The notes: generated from the letters alone by a model not told the origin. Positions 8,372 through 17,248 are shown, counted from the first letter of the stretch. The stretch: 64,000 nt of DNA from Rossellomorea sp. y25 (GCF_038049935.1 NZ_CP145886.1:868001-932000), one strand, 5' to 3'. Numbers and translations: made by a program.

Positions 8372-9798
8372 AAAATCAACTCAAAAAGAAACTCTACATT
8401 GATGGCAGGTGGCAGGAAGCAAAGAACTATTATGAGTTGAAATCCCCATTCAGCGGAGACGTCATTGCCAGCGTCCCTTTGGCAGATGAACGGGAAGTGG
8501 AAGACGCCTTAGAGAGTGCACAATCAGGTTCTGAGAAAATGAAGCAATTGACTTCCTTGGAACGGTCGGACATCCTTGAGCGGGTTTCGCGACTTTTTGA
8601 AGAGAGATTTGAGGAAGCAGCAGAAATCCTTGCCATGGAATGTGCGAAGCCGATAAAGGCAGCTCGTGCTGAAATCGCGCGAACGATTGAAACGTATAAG
8701 TTTGCAAGCGAAGAGGCGAAAAGGATTCACGGGGAGACCATTCCGATGGATGCTGCCAAAAGTGGGAAGGGACGATTTGCCTTTACGATCCGTGAGCCTT
8801 TAGGGGTCATCGCAGCGATCACGCCCTTTAACTTCCCATTCAACCTTGTGGCCCATAAGCTGGGTCCCGCCTTTGCTGCCGGGAATTCAGTGGTCCTGAA
8901 GCCGGCGAATCAGACGCCTTTAAGTGCACTCCTTACAGCGGAAATTTTTGAGCAGGCAGGTCTGCCGGAAGGGGCGTTAAACGTAGTCACGGGGAGAGGC
9001 AGTGTCATTGGAAATCAGCTCGTAAAAGATCCGAGAGTGAAAATGGTCACCTTTACGGGAAGTGTAGAGGTTGGGCTTGGCATTAAGGAAAAGGCAGGGT
9101 TGAAAAAAGTAACACTTGAACTGGGTTCCAACTCTGCTGTCGTTGTCGATGGGGCGGAGGATATGGATGCTGTCGTTGATCGATGTGTGGAGGGGGCGTA
9201 TTCGTTTGCCGGTCAAGTATGCATTTCGGTGCAGAGAATATACGTGCAGGAAAAACTCTATGACTCTTTTGTTGATCAATTCATTGAAAGAACGAAACAG
9301 CTTGTGATCGGCGATCCAATGTCAGAAGGCACAGACTTATCGGCCATGATCAATCAAGGGGAGGCAGAAAGGATCGAAGAGTGGTTCAAGGAGGCAACAA
9401 AAGCAGGTGCGCACATCTTATATGGAGGAAAGCGGGAGGATGCCATCATACACCCAACTGTGATCACGGGGGGATCATCCACTTTATCCCTGAACTGCAA
9501 GGAAGCATTTGCTCCCATTGTCACGATCACACCATACGGTTCTTTGGATGAAGCGATCGGACTCGTGAACGATTCGGAATACGGATTGCAGGCGGGTATC
9601 TATACTACCTCTGTTCATAAAGCATTCGATGCCCTGCACCGACTTCAAGTCGGGGGAGTCATGATCAACGATATCCCTACTTTCAGAGTCGATCATATGC
9701 CATATGGTGGTGTAAAGAACAGCGGTACCGGCCGTGAAGGAATCAAATATTCCGTGGAAGAGATGACAGAACTGAAACTAGTGACATTTAAATTGTAA
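8365..9798 (+). CDS. NAD(P)-dependent aldehyde dehydrogenase
   Basis: A 477-residue ALDH-superfamily enzyme. It has ITPFNFPFN, GNSVVLKPANQTP, the FTGSVEVG cofactor loop, LELGSNSAVVV with the catalytic Glu, and the nucleophilic Cys in FAGQVCISVQR. The NFPFN and SVQR contexts resemble lactaldehyde, glyceraldehyde-3-phosphate (NADP) and semialdehyde dehydrogenases. It likely oxidises the aldehyde made by the alcohol dehydrogenase or released by the HpaI aldolase. The TTG start at 8365 overlaps the preceding gene. Confidence 0.9.
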   Translation: MLKNQLKKKLYIDGRWQEAKNYYELKSPFSGDVIASVPLADEREVEDALESAQSGSEKMKQLTSLERSDILERVSRLFEERFEEAAEILAMECAKPIKAARAEIARTIETYKFASEEAKRIHGETIPMDAAKSGKGRFAFTIREPLGVIAAITPFNFPFNLVAHKLGPAFAAGNSVVLKPANQTPLSALLTAEIFEQAGLPEGALNVVTGRGSVIGNQLVKDPRVKMVTFTGSVEVGLGIKEKAGLKKVTLELGSNSAVVVDGAEDMDAVVDRCVEGAYSFAGQVCISVQRIYVQEKLYDSFVDQFIERTKQLVIGDPMSEGTDLSAMINQGEAERIEEWFKEATKAGAHILYGGKREDAIIHPTVITGGSSTLSLNCKEAFAPIVTITPYGSLDEAIGLVNDSEYGLQAGIYTTSVHKAFDALHRLQVGGVMINDIPTFRVDHMPYGGVKNSGTGREGIKYSVEEMTELKLVTFKL

Positions 9799-9844
9799 GA
9801 ATAGTCAATAAATAAAATTTTGAATGATAGAAAGGGAGATTGCT

Positions 9845-10468
9845 ATGCCGACAGAACAACCGAAAGTGAAACGATATGTATCCAATGAAAAGATGGAAGA
9901 AAACTGGATCGTCCGATTTGATGATCTAAAATCAAAAGCCATTCCTCTCATGTTTATTGATAGTATCATACCAGGTCATCAACGCCTGAATTACGCCCTG
10001 ATCGGGGATACGGCCAGTGAAAATGATACCTATTCCCCTGAAATAACAGAACCACACGGGTTTCAAATCGGCATGGTGAAAGCACCTCCAGGGAATGGAC
10101 CGGCTTACCATACTCATGACTACATCGAAGCGTTTCTTCCTCTTTCCGGAAAATGGCGTTTCTATTGGGGAAATAGTGAAGATGAGATCGAGGGTGAAAC
10201 CATCATTGAAGAATGGGATTTAATTTCTCTGCCTCCAGGGTTATGGAGAGGCTTTGAAAATATCAGTGAGGATGATGCTTGGATCTTTGCCGTGCTTGAA
10301 CAGCATGAAGTATTCAACGGGAAAGATCCATACTGGGCTCCACAGGTCGTCAGGAAAGCTGCGGAACATGGCTTCCATGCAGATCAATCAGGAAAAATGA
10401 TCAAACCTGAGAATTTTTCAGCACTTGAGAAACAAATGGCGGAGAAGCTGAGGGCGGGAGAGAAATAG
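9845..10468 (+). CDS. cupin-domain protein
   Basis: A 207-residue protein with a cupin barrel at about residues 75-160. The metal-binding first motif appears as PAYHTHDYIEAFLPLSGKWRFYWG (H-x-H and a later E), and the second motif as EEWDLISLPPGLWRGFENI. The second motif lacks the usual His, so metal binding may be incomplete. It could be an isomerase or dioxygenase-like enzyme, or a sensor, for the cluster's intermediate. The start at 9845 follows AAAGGGAGA. A half operator (TTTTGAATGATAG at 9819-9831) remains upstream. Confidence 0.75.
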   Translation: MPTEQPKVKRYVSNEKMEENWIVRFDDLKSKAIPLMFIDSIIPGHQRLNYALIGDTASENDTYSPEITEPHGFQIGMVKAPPGNGPAYHTHDYIEAFLPLSGKWRFYWGNSEDEIEGETIIEEWDLISLPPGLWRGFENISEDDAWIFAVLEQHEVFNGKDPYWAPQVVRKAAEHGFHADQSGKMIKPENFSALEKQMAEKLRAGEK

Positions 10469-10471
10469 TAG

Positions 10472-11173
10472 ATGAAGAAAGAAGCGTTAGTATTCTTACC
10501 GGGTACGCTTTGTGATGAGAGACTTTGGGAGCATCAGTTGGAACATCTGACTGATGTTTCCGATCCTTCCGTTTCAATGTTAACTGGAGCAGACACCATA
10601 GAGGGAATGGCTGAATCCGTCTTGAAGCATGCCCCTGAACGCTTTGCTCTAGCCGGGCTTTCACTTGGTGGGATTGTGGCAATGGAAGTCATCCGGCAAG
10701 CACCAGAAAGAGTGACCAGACTTGCCCTATTGAACTCGAATCCACATGGCCCCAAGCCAGAGCAGTTGGAAAGCTGGAAGAGCCTTATGTCAAAAGTGGA
10801 ATCTGGGCAGTTCCAAAGCATAGTAGAGGAAAAGTTGTTACCGAATCTCATTCATCCCGGCAGGCAGGAAGATGACCAGTTGGTATCAACCATAAAGGAT
10901 ATGGCGGAGAGAGTAGGACCAGAAGGATATGTGCAGCAATTAATGGCCGTTTCTACGCGTTCTGACCTTCGGGAAGGCTTAAGGCAAATCAACGTTCCCA
11001 CGCTCCTTTTAGTAGGAAGGGAGGATCAGGTTTGCCCCTTGTCCTTACATGAAGAAATGCAGGCAACTATTTCAGAGTCCCGGTTAGTTATCGTAGATGA
11101 TTGTGGCCATTTAAGCAGTTTGGAGCGACCGGAAGAAGTGACGGCTGCTTTACGCAACTGGCTGATTGAGTGA
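10472..11173 (+). CDS. alpha/beta hydrolase
   Basis: A 233-residue alpha/beta-hydrolase. It has the oxyanion region FLPGTLCDERLW, the nucleophile Ser in GLSLGG (about residue 72), the acid Asp in LLVGREDQVCP and the His in DDCGHLSSLERPE. It is close in size and pattern to enol-lactonase-like and carboxylesterase-like enzymes. In this cluster it may open a lactone or ester formed upstream. It starts three bases after the cupin stop, so it is in the same operon. Confidence 0.85.
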   Translation: MKKEALVFLPGTLCDERLWEHQLEHLTDVSDPSVSMLTGADTIEGMAESVLKHAPERFALAGLSLGGIVAMEVIRQAPERVTRLALLNSNPHGPKPEQLESWKSLMSKVESGQFQSIVEEKLLPNLIHPGRQEDDQLVSTIKDMAERVGPEGYVQQLMAVSTRSDLREGLRQINVPTLLLVGREDQVCPLSLHEEMQATISESRLVIVDDCGHLSSLERPEEVTAALRNWLIE

Positions 11174-11201
11174 AAGGGTGTAAAGTAGGGAGGTAATTTC
11201 A

Positions 11202-11996
11202 TTGATCAATCGTGTAAAGGATAAACTCAGAAGCGGGGAAAGAGTACTTGGAAGTTTCATTGGATTCTATTCTCCCAACTTCATTGAAATGATCGGGTAT
11301 GCCGGATTTGATTTCGTGGTTATAGATGATGAGCATGGGGCATTCAGTTCTTCTGAATTAGAAAACATGATCCGGACAGCCGAATCAGTGGATCTAGTAC
11401 CCATTGTCCGAGTCTCATATGATCCGTCCAGTATCCAGAAGGCTTTGGATAGAGGGGCCAAAGGGGTACAAGTACCGATGGTCAATTCAAAGGAAGATGC
11501 CATAAAGGCTGTGAAAAGGGCGAAGTTCCCCCCTTTAGGAACCAGGGGTGTCGCTTATTCACACAGGGCGGCGCGCTATGGAAATCAAGGAGGGAAGGCA
11601 TTCTTAGATAGCTCCGATGAAAACATCTTGGTCATTCCACATATAGAAACCCTTGAAGCGGTGGAGAATATTGGGGAGATCATGGGGGTCGAAGGTATCG
11701 ATGTTCTTTTCATCGGTACAACCGACCTATCGGTTGATATGGGATTTAAAGAAGAAGGTGCCAACCATCCTGAAGTTCAAGGAGTCATACGAAACTTGTA
11801 TCAAACAGCATCAGAAAATAACGTTGCGATTGGAACGGTTGCGGCTGATAGTACAGGAGCGCAGCAAGCTTTTGAAAAAGGGGCAAATTATGTAGGGGTT
11901 GTAGCGAATTCAGTGATTCTTAAGGCGCTTCAGATAGTGGTAGAAGATACTAAAAGAGTTGGAAATGAAATGACCAATAGAGGTATTAGAAAGTAA
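11202..11996 (+). CDS. HpcH/HpaI-family aldolase
   Basis: A 264-residue class II (divalent-metal) pyruvate-type aldolase. It has DFVVIDDEHGAFSSSEL, PIVRVSYDPSSIQKALDRGAKGVQVPMV, the GTRGVAYSHRAARYG Arg/Gly stretch, PHIETLEAVENI (metal-binding Glu) and DVLFIGTTDLSVDMG (metal-binding Asp). Family members split 2-keto-3-deoxy acids into pyruvate or a related oxoacid and an aldehyde. This gives a likely end point for the pathway and suggests a sugar acid or hydroxylated oxoacid as substrate. The TTG start at 11202 follows GGGAGG. Last gene of the cluster. Confidence 0.88.
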   Translation: MINRVKDKLRSGERVLGSFIGFYSPNFIEMIGYAGFDFVVIDDEHGAFSSSELENMIRTAESVDLVPIVRVSYDPSSIQKALDRGAKGVQVPMVNSKEDAIKAVKRAKFPPLGTRGVAYSHRAARYGNQGGKAFLDSSDENILVIPHIETLEAVENIGEIMGVEGIDVLFIGTTDLSVDMGFKEEGANHPEVQGVIRNLYQTASENNVAIGTVAADSTGAQQAFEKGANYVGVVANSVILKALQIVVEDTKRVGNEMTNRGIRK

Positions 11997-12072
11997 AAAA
12001 AGAAATCTTCACCAAACTCGTAAAATAGATGGGGAAGAATGATGCTTTAGTGACCTTAATATGTTGGGAAAA

Positions 12073-12132
12073 AGGGAGGGTTCTCGTGCTTACGAATAAG
12101 GAAGCATGAGAACCCTCCCTGTGGTTTTTTTC
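12073..12132 (+). terminator. terminator of the catabolic cluster, formed by a GGTTCT/AGAACC repeat hairpin
   Basis: A near-perfect 19-bp stem (12073-12091 with 12102-12120) is followed by GTGGTTTTTTT. The stem sequence belongs to a dispersed G-rich family also seen at 13230, 22592, 24292, 28083 and 58657. Confidence 0.8.
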
Positions 12133-12208
12133 TGCGCATGTCTCCCAACCAGTGGGGCAGGCAGGGACCGAATCTCGTCCTTCGATCCAAGGCACCTTTC
12201 TCCCCGAC

Positions 12209-13027
12209 TTACAGAAATTTCTTCAAAGCCATATGAAGACTGGATGTCACAGTGATGTCCGAAGAATTGATTCCGAGATGGGTCATGGTCTGGGCGATCT
12301 CGGGTCTTATTCCGGATAGGATGGTTTCGATTCCGATGAGGGATAAGGCATCCATTACCTTGAAGATGCGGTCTGCTACCATCGTATCAATGATCGGAAC
12401 GCCGGACAGGTCAACCACCAGGTATTCTAAGGATAATTCGCTCCCTCTTGAGAGTGCTTTATCCATCAGTTCTTGGGCTCTTTCGGTGTCGATGTCACCG
12501 ATCAAAGGGAGTATGCCGACTTGATTGGTTATTTTAATCACCGGGATGGATAATTCTAATGCTACAGCTTCTGCAGCGTTGATCCGTGTATAAAATCTTC
12601 TTGTATACGACATGCTCAGCCAATGTACGGCCTTGTCCACCACTGCGTCAAAATCTGAAATCAGGTTATAGAATTCATCGAATGTCAAGTTGAAAGCGGA
12701 AGCTTCCTCTTTTATGATTTGTCCGATTAAATTTCGGTAATCTCTTACTTCGTCCAGAGCAATCTCCAATGGAAGGTTGAAATTCACGAGTGTATCGACT
12801 GCCTCTGATCCCCACTCCTGTAATTGCTCGAAGGCCGTATCCAAGTCACTTTCGATCGATTTTGCATAAATGTCAATGATATTCTCACGCCAACTATGAA
12901 GCTTCGATTCTATGTTGCTGTATTGGCTTGATCTCAAATTGTCCTTTTGAACGATAAGCTCTTGCTTTTGACTCAATACTTTGTCACAGATAGCTTTCGT
13001 GTATGTTCGTTTACCTTGATCGATCAT
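12209..13027 (-). CDS. RsbR-family stressosome protein (STAS domain)
   Basis: A 272-residue protein. The N-terminal ~150 residues are an all-helical RsbR-type sensor region, and the C-terminal ~110 residues form a STAS domain. The STAS domain carries DLSGVPIIDTMVADRIFKVMDAL and GIRPEIAQTMTHLGI, whose two Thr residues match the phospho-acceptor positions of RsbR paralogues. Such proteins build the cytosolic stressosome with RsbS and RsbT and feed the general stress sigma factor. No RsbS, RsbT or sigma gene is adjacent, so it is an orphan paralogue. The start at 13027 follows AAAGGAGAG. Confidence 0.85.
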   Translation of the reverse strand: MIDQGKRTYTKAICDKVLSQKQELIVQKDNLRSSQYSNIESKLHSWRENIIDIYAKSIESDLDTAFEQLQEWGSEAVDTLVNFNLPLEIALDEVRDYRNLIGQIIKEEASAFNLTFDEFYNLISDFDAVVDKAVHWLSMSYTRRFYTRINAAEAVALELSIPVIKITNQVGILPLIGDIDTERAQELMDKALSRGSELSLEYLVVDLSGVPIIDTMVADRIFKVMDALSLIGIETILSGIRPEIAQTMTHLGINSSDITVTSSLHMALKKFL

Positions 13028-13510
13028 GTACTCATCGTCTCTCCTTTTGCTGTAGTTTCCAATTATATTTTAACATATTCAAGAGTGAGAGTTGGAGCAT
13101 GAACGATTGAGCAGAGCCAGGGGACAATTCTAATGGCTTAGAACCTAGTCGATAAAAAGTGAAGGAATTAGGGTGTTTGTGAGGGAGAAGCAAAGGGGAT
13201 CGTGAAGTAAAGTGGCGGTTTTGCCACTTTTCTGAGTTCATAAAGGAAGCGCGAGAACCGTCTCTGGGCTTCTCGTTGAATCTAGGGATATGTCTAAAAG
13301 AGAGCTGTAGATCATCAAACCATTCTAATTAAAACCAGAACGTTGGTCTAAGAAGGATTAACGGCCATTTTTGTTGAATTTTTTATTGAATCAACCGTTA
13401 ATGGAAGAAGAAATATCGACTAAGGGGTTAATAAGTAGTTAGTAACACCAAAGAGTTGCAGTCTTAGAGATATGAAAAGTGTTACCACACAATGATAAGG
13501 AGTTGAAGAT
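13028..13510. other. 483-bp gene-free stretch between divergent genes
   Basis: It holds a partial GGTTCT/AGAACC-type repeat around 13230-13281 (AAAGGAAGCGCGAGAACCG) and a spaced inverted repeat ATTAACGG ... CCGTTAAT (about 13359-13400) around an A/T-rich centre, which might be an operator. No convincing coding frame is seen on either strand. Confidence 0.5.
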
Positions 13511-14182
13511 ATGAAGTTTCTGCTCACATCTGCAGGCGTCAATAACAAACGTATTCACGAAGCGTTGGTTGACATGCTGGACAAGCCGATCGCCGAATCC
13601 ACAGCCCTGTGCATCCCCACCGCGATGTACGGACACCCCTGGGTCGGCCCAGGCGTCAAAGCATGGGAGTTCATCAGTGGCAATTCCGGGAATCCAATGG
13701 TCGAGCTGGGCTGGAAATCCGTCGGAGTGCTGGAGCTCACAGCGCTGCCAAGTATCGACGAAGACCGGTGGGTGCCGCTGGTCCGGGAGACGGACGTCCT
13801 GCTGGTCTCAGGCGGGGACGCCCTCTACCTGAACCATTGGATGCGGCAATCGGGGCTTGCGGACCTTCTGCCGTCCCTGCAAGCAGTCTATGTGGGAATG
13901 AGTGCCGGGAGCATGGTGATGGCACCGAACATTGGTGATTCCTTCGTTGGCTGGACTCCCCCCGGCGGTGGCGATGATGCTCTCGGATTGGTCGATTTTT
14001 CAATCTTTCCCCACCTGGATCACGAAATGCTGCCGCATAACACCATGGCTGCCGCAGAGAAATGGGCTGCTGAAATGCAGGGTCAGGCATATGCGATTGA
14101 TGACCAAACGGCCATCAAGGTGATGGGCGGAGCGGTCGAAGTGATCTCTGAAGGGAATTGGAAATTGTTTTCGAAGGGATGA
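13511..14182 (+). CDS. peptidase S51 / dipeptidase E-like protein, G+C-rich
   Basis: A 223-residue protein of the class I glutamine-amidotransferase-like fold. The nucleophilic Ser sits in VGMSAGSMVM (about residue 131), with LVSGGDALYLNHWM before it and FPHLDHEMLPHN after, as in the S51 family (aspartyl dipeptidase, cyanophycinase). It would act in the cytosol on N-terminal Asp-type peptides. The start at 13511 follows AAGGAG. The gene is clearly richer in G+C than its neighbours (for example many CTG, GCC and GGC codons), which suggests recent transfer. Confidence 0.8.
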   Translation: MKFLLTSAGVNNKRIHEALVDMLDKPIAESTALCIPTAMYGHPWVGPGVKAWEFISGNSGNPMVELGWKSVGVLELTALPSIDEDRWVPLVRETDVLLVSGGDALYLNHWMRQSGLADLLPSLQAVYVGMSAGSMVMAPNIGDSFVGWTPPGGGDDALGLVDFSIFPHLDHEMLPHNTMAAAEKWAAEMQGQAYAIDDQTAIKVMGGAVEVISEGNWKLFSKG

Positions 14183-14236
14183 GGGGAGAGTGGGAACTGT
14201 CTCCACTCTAATCTAGACTGACAAATAATATACAAT

Positions 14237-14277
14237 TAGCAGGTATGCACGTAAAAGAGTTGGACCTGCTATTTTTT
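14237..14277 (+). terminator. hairpin terminator after S51 gene
   Basis: TAGCAGGT (14237-14244) pairs with ACCTGCTA (14264-14271), followed by TTTTTT. Confidence 0.75.
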
Positions 14278-14456
14278 ATATTGGCAGGGCAATCCTCGAA
14301 GCAATCTAGATGAAATGTACCAAGTAGCCTCGATTTCGCCATATCAATAGATTAATTATGATAGTATTGAAAATAATGGATATTCCATTTGCGGAAGGGT
14401 AGGCGGGGAGAAACAAGGCATACTCTCACTATGGAATCGACTAAGGAGAAAATGTA

Positions 14457-15323
14457 ATGAATACAAGTAAGATGTCAAAGGTAAATTTAGTCCAGTTTGA
14501 CAAGAAAGATATCCCGGGTTTAATTGAACTGTCTGAATCAGTGGGGTGGGACTATGATGAACACGAGATTGGTACAGTTATGTCATCTGGTAAAGTATTC
14601 GGCCATAAGAATACCGAAGGGGAAATTGTTTCAAGTGCCGCCATCATCCCCTATGAAGCCAATTTTGCCTCCATTGGTATGGTAATAGTCAACAAAGAGT
14701 ATAGAGGGATGGGATTAGGAAAAGAAGCGACACAACAATGTATGAATTCCATTTCAAGTGACATTGCGATCATGCTGATTTCGACTGAAGACGGGAAGCC
14801 TCTCTATGAAAAAATGGGGTTTAAAATCGTTGACCGAGTGCACAAGTACATATGCGACACCTATTCAAATTCTAATCTACCCAATCGAACAGTTACCATC
14901 GAACATTATAAAGAGAGCGACTTACATAAAATAATTGAGTTAGATGAAGATGCTTTTGGAGATAAGAGAAGCAACTTTCTTAAACATAGAATCAATCAAT
15001 CCGAGGAATGTGTAGTAGTGAAAGATTACATAGGGAACACTATAGGTTTTGGATTATCTATATTAGGACCTATTAATCTGATAATAGGTCCTATTGTGGC
15101 ACCGGATGCTCAAGTAGCATCAATGATTCTAGATAAGCTGACTATTGGGCATCAAGGCAAATTAAGGATCGATATACCATCAGGTAATGAAGTATTTATT
15201 GAAGCCGTTGAGAAATGCGGGTTTGTATGCGTGAGTAATCCATCAATTATGATATTTAACTCAACTGAGATGCCCCAGAGAAATGGTGAATTATTTGGAA
15301 TTGCTGCTCAGGTGTTTGGTTAA
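14457..15323 (+). CDS. GNAT acetyltransferase with two tandem domains
   Basis: A 288-residue cytosolic protein. The N-terminal GNAT domain (residues 8-140) has IGMVIVNKEYRGMGLGKEATQQCM, the acetyl-CoA P-loop, and YEKMGFKIVDRVHKY. A second, degenerate GNAT domain (about 148-280) starts at VTIEHYKESDLHKIIELDEDAFG and lacks a clear Q/RxxGxG loop. This architecture is common in Bacillus acetyltransferases of unknown substrate. Start ATG 14457 follows AAGGAG. Codon use is A+T-rich, opposite to the S51 gene upstream. Confidence 0.85.
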   Translation: MNTSKMSKVNLVQFDKKDIPGLIELSESVGWDYDEHEIGTVMSSGKVFGHKNTEGEIVSSAAIIPYEANFASIGMVIVNKEYRGMGLGKEATQQCMNSISSDIAIMLISTEDGKPLYEKMGFKIVDRVHKYICDTYSNSNLPNRTVTIEHYKESDLHKIIELDEDAFGDKRSNFLKHRINQSEECVVVKDYIGNTIGFGLSILGPINLIIGPIVAPDAQVASMILDKLTIGHQGKLRIDIPSGNEVFIEAVEKCGFVCVSNPSIMIFNSTEMPQRNGELFGIAAQVFG

Positions 15324-15471
15324 AAGACTTAGATATTTATAGTTTTCTCATTTGAATGTCGGCGGTTTCTTTATTTAGTTAAAGGGCAGGAATATTGAAG
15401 AAAGCATGTTATATTAGAAGCAAAGATAAAGCATTAGAATTCTTTATAGAGGGAGTTAGAGAGAAAATTTC

Positions 15472-15852
15472 ATGGGGGAAATAAAGGCTTGGGCGAAAAG
15501 ATTAAAACAACAAATCTTTGTACTATACTTATCTTATAAAGATGAAAGAGTACCTTGGTATGCTAAATTATTTACTGCTTGTGTAGTGGCTTATGCGTTT
15601 AGTCCGATTGATTTGATACCTGATTTCATACCGATACTTGGTTATTTAGATGATGTTATTATCGTTCCAATAGGTATAATGTTTGCATTAAAGATGATAC
15701 CTAAAGAAGTAATATCAGAATGTGAAGGTAAAGCAAAAGACATGATGAAAAATGGTAAACCGAAAAATTGGGTAGTAGGCTCACTCATCATTTTGTTATG
15801 GAGTATCATTATGTTGTGGGTTATTTTAATGACTTATCAGATATTCAGCTAA
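15472..15852 (+). CDS. YkvA/DUF1232 small membrane protein
   Basis: A 126-residue protein. Its DUF1232 motif AYAFSPIDLIPDFIPILGYLDDVIIVPIGI (residues 43-72) defines the YkvA family, and a C-terminal hydrophobic helix (about 103-124) should anchor it. The family function is unknown. The start follows GGGAG; a hairpin terminator lies downstream. Confidence 0.85.
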   Translation: MGEIKAWAKRLKQQIFVLYLSYKDERVPWYAKLFTACVVAYAFSPIDLIPDFIPILGYLDDVIIVPIGIMFALKMIPKEVISECEGKAKDMMKNGKPKNWVVGSLIILLWSIIMLWVILMTYQIFS

Positions 15853-15890
15853 AGGGAGCTTTAACGGAACAAGAAGATGACATAGACATA

Positions 15891-15922
15891 AAAAACCAGA
15901 GCCAAATAGGTCTGGTTTTTTT
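15891..15922 (+). terminator. hairpin terminator after DUF1232 gene
   Basis: AAAAACCAGA (15891-15900) pairs with TCTGGTTTTT (15911-15920), followed by TT. Its A-run also allows action on the opposite strand. Confidence 0.8.
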
Positions 15923-16119
15923 GCTGTTAAATAAGTGTTATTAGCACTGCTATTTCTGCTGCTAATTCGGGTGTGAGTAAGGTTTTCTCTCCTTAAGCGG
16001 AACCTCTTAGCTAAAGACAAACACAAATTTTTTAAAAAAGCCGTCTACTTTAAAGTGAGCCTATCACGGTCCCTATGGCTCTTGGAAAGCTAGAAGAACA
16101 CCTATAAAAGGCATGTAAA

Positions 16120-16269
16120 CTAATCATTTTCATTGATCTTACCATCGTTCCCCTTGTCACTGCCCGTAGCATTATTGATTACTTGAGAAACCAAGTTTAA
16201 CCCCTGATCCATCGTATTCATTGCATCTGCTTTTTGGCCGATATCTTTTGATTTTTCTTGTTTTTTCAT
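16120..16269 (-). CDS. 49-residue hydrophilic small protein
   Basis: ATG at 16269 is preceded by a strong GGAGGCGACC site, opening a 49-codon frame that begins MKKQEKSKDIGQKADAMN and ends GKINEND. It is charged, with no membrane segment or cysteine, and helical in the centre (DQGLNLVSQVINNA). I do not recognise a family. The good ribosome site and coding-like composition support it. Confidence 0.6.
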   Translation of the reverse strand: MKKQEKSKDIGQKADAMNTMDQGLNLVSQVINNATGSDKGNDGKINEND

Positions 16270-16512
16270 TATGGTCGCCTCCAATAGCTGGGATTAGTCG
16301 TAAATCAATTCACCTATATTCATTATGTTCACCGTACGATTAGGATATTCATGAATCGAGTAGGCCTATTTAACGTAAGAACAGAATCAGAATTCAAATG
16401 ATCTAGAATCCGAGTCTTCGGCAACAGGGGGCGCTCAACGAAAAAAGTGTCACTCTCTTTTGGTTGAATTCTTATAATGAATGAGATCTAACCATATGTA
16501 AGGAGGATTCAA

Positions 16513-16728
16513 ATGGAGAAAAGAGTTCAGTTTGACTTTGAAATAGATTTTACAAATGGCGGAGGGATACAAGGGCAGGAATTCCGCCTTGATATTGATG
16601 GAGATGACATCTCTGATCAAGAGCTGGCTGAATATATTGTGGAGGATATGAGGTTATTGATGGTTGGCGAAGTGAGAATATTGAACAAAAAAATCATTCA
16701 TGAAAAGCATAAACGAAGGTCTGTTTAA
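16513..16728 (+). CDS. conserved 71-residue protein
   Basis: A short protein starting MEKRVQFDFEIDFTNGGGIQ, with a beta-rich first half and an acidic helix DISDQELAEYIVEDMRLLMVGEVRI. It ends in a basic tail (HEKHKRRSV). Proteins with the FTNGGxxQGxxFRLDI pattern are widespread and short; I know no function for them. The start follows AAGGAGG, and a TATAAT -10 box lies at 16473-16478. Confidence 0.7.
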   Translation: MEKRVQFDFEIDFTNGGGIQGQEFRLDIDGDDISDQELAEYIVEDMRLLMVGEVRILNKKIIHEKHKRRSV

Positions 16729-16793
16729 GAGAAGAATGGGGGCGGTTCTGGTGCTTTCAGACTGAATGATCGATATATACCCCGGCTACCATA

Positions 16794-16970
16794 ATAAAGA
16801 AAATTCGACACGGAGGATCGATTTTGTCCCGATTTGGATCAATTCCACAGCAGAAGGGATTCCCTATAAGGAATTTCACTCCAATTCCGGTCCTCTTTAT
16901 CACTCAAGGAACGAATCTAGCTAAACGAATGTCCTTTTCCGTTGAAAATGATAAAAAGAGGACCGATGGA
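16794..16970. repeat. dispersed intergenic repeat A, copy 1 (internally deleted)
   Basis: It starts ATAAAGAAAATTCGACACGG and shares with copies at 31626, 46600 and 54782 the blocks GATTTGGATCAATTCCA, TTTCACTCCA and CCTTTTCCGTTGAAAA. The middle section with GGATCAATAA subrepeats is missing here. No open frame. Confidence 0.75.
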
Positions 16971-17043
16971 CTTCTATTCAAACATCAATCCGGATGATCG
17001 ATGGGAGCCCTCCCCGGTTCACTTTGATTTGACCTTGAAAATT

Positions 17044-17077
17044 ACGCCTTTTCCCGATTGGGATCAGGCGTTTTTTT
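17044..17077 (+). terminator. hairpin terminator upstream of the subtilase operon
   Basis: ACGCCT (17044-17049) pairs with AGGCGT (17066-17071), with an inner TCCC/GGGA pair, followed by a run of seven T. It isolates the subtilase promoter from upstream reading. Confidence 0.65.
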
Positions 17078-17090
17078 GTACGTTGGAAAA

Positions 17091-17145
17091 CTTAAGGTTG
17101 CGTTAAGCTTCCGTTAAGTTTCTTGTAAATGTTTCCCACTATAAT
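17091..17145 (+). promoter_or_regulatory. subtilase-operon promoter with three 11-bp-spaced CTTAA boxes
   Basis: Read on the complementary strand, 17118-17091 contains CTTAACGGAAG, CTTAACGCAAC and CTTAAG: three boxes at exact 11-base steps. The -10 TATAAT is at 17140-17145, and no good -35 is present where the boxes lie, as in promoters activated by OmpR-type regulators. The core CTTAACGCAACCTTAA matches 15 of 16 bases with CTTAAAGCAACCTTAA upstream of the response regulator gene (20414-20429). Control by that regulator is inferred. Confidence 0.6.
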
Positions 17146-17248
17146 ACATAGAGAAGAATTCTTCATATTAATTAGAGTCGATCGATTGATACGGCAGATT
17201 CAACATGATTTATCTGCCTTGACCAATAGAAAGGTAACGTCAAACTAA

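Noticed and set aside
12209..13027. A sulfate transporter STAS tail
   Set aside because: No membrane domain; the helical N-terminus and Thr positions fit RsbR paralogues.
13569..14123. Several long frames on both strands over the S51 gene
   Set aside because: They are shadows caused by its high G+C content; only the 13511 frame has a ribosome site and family motifs.
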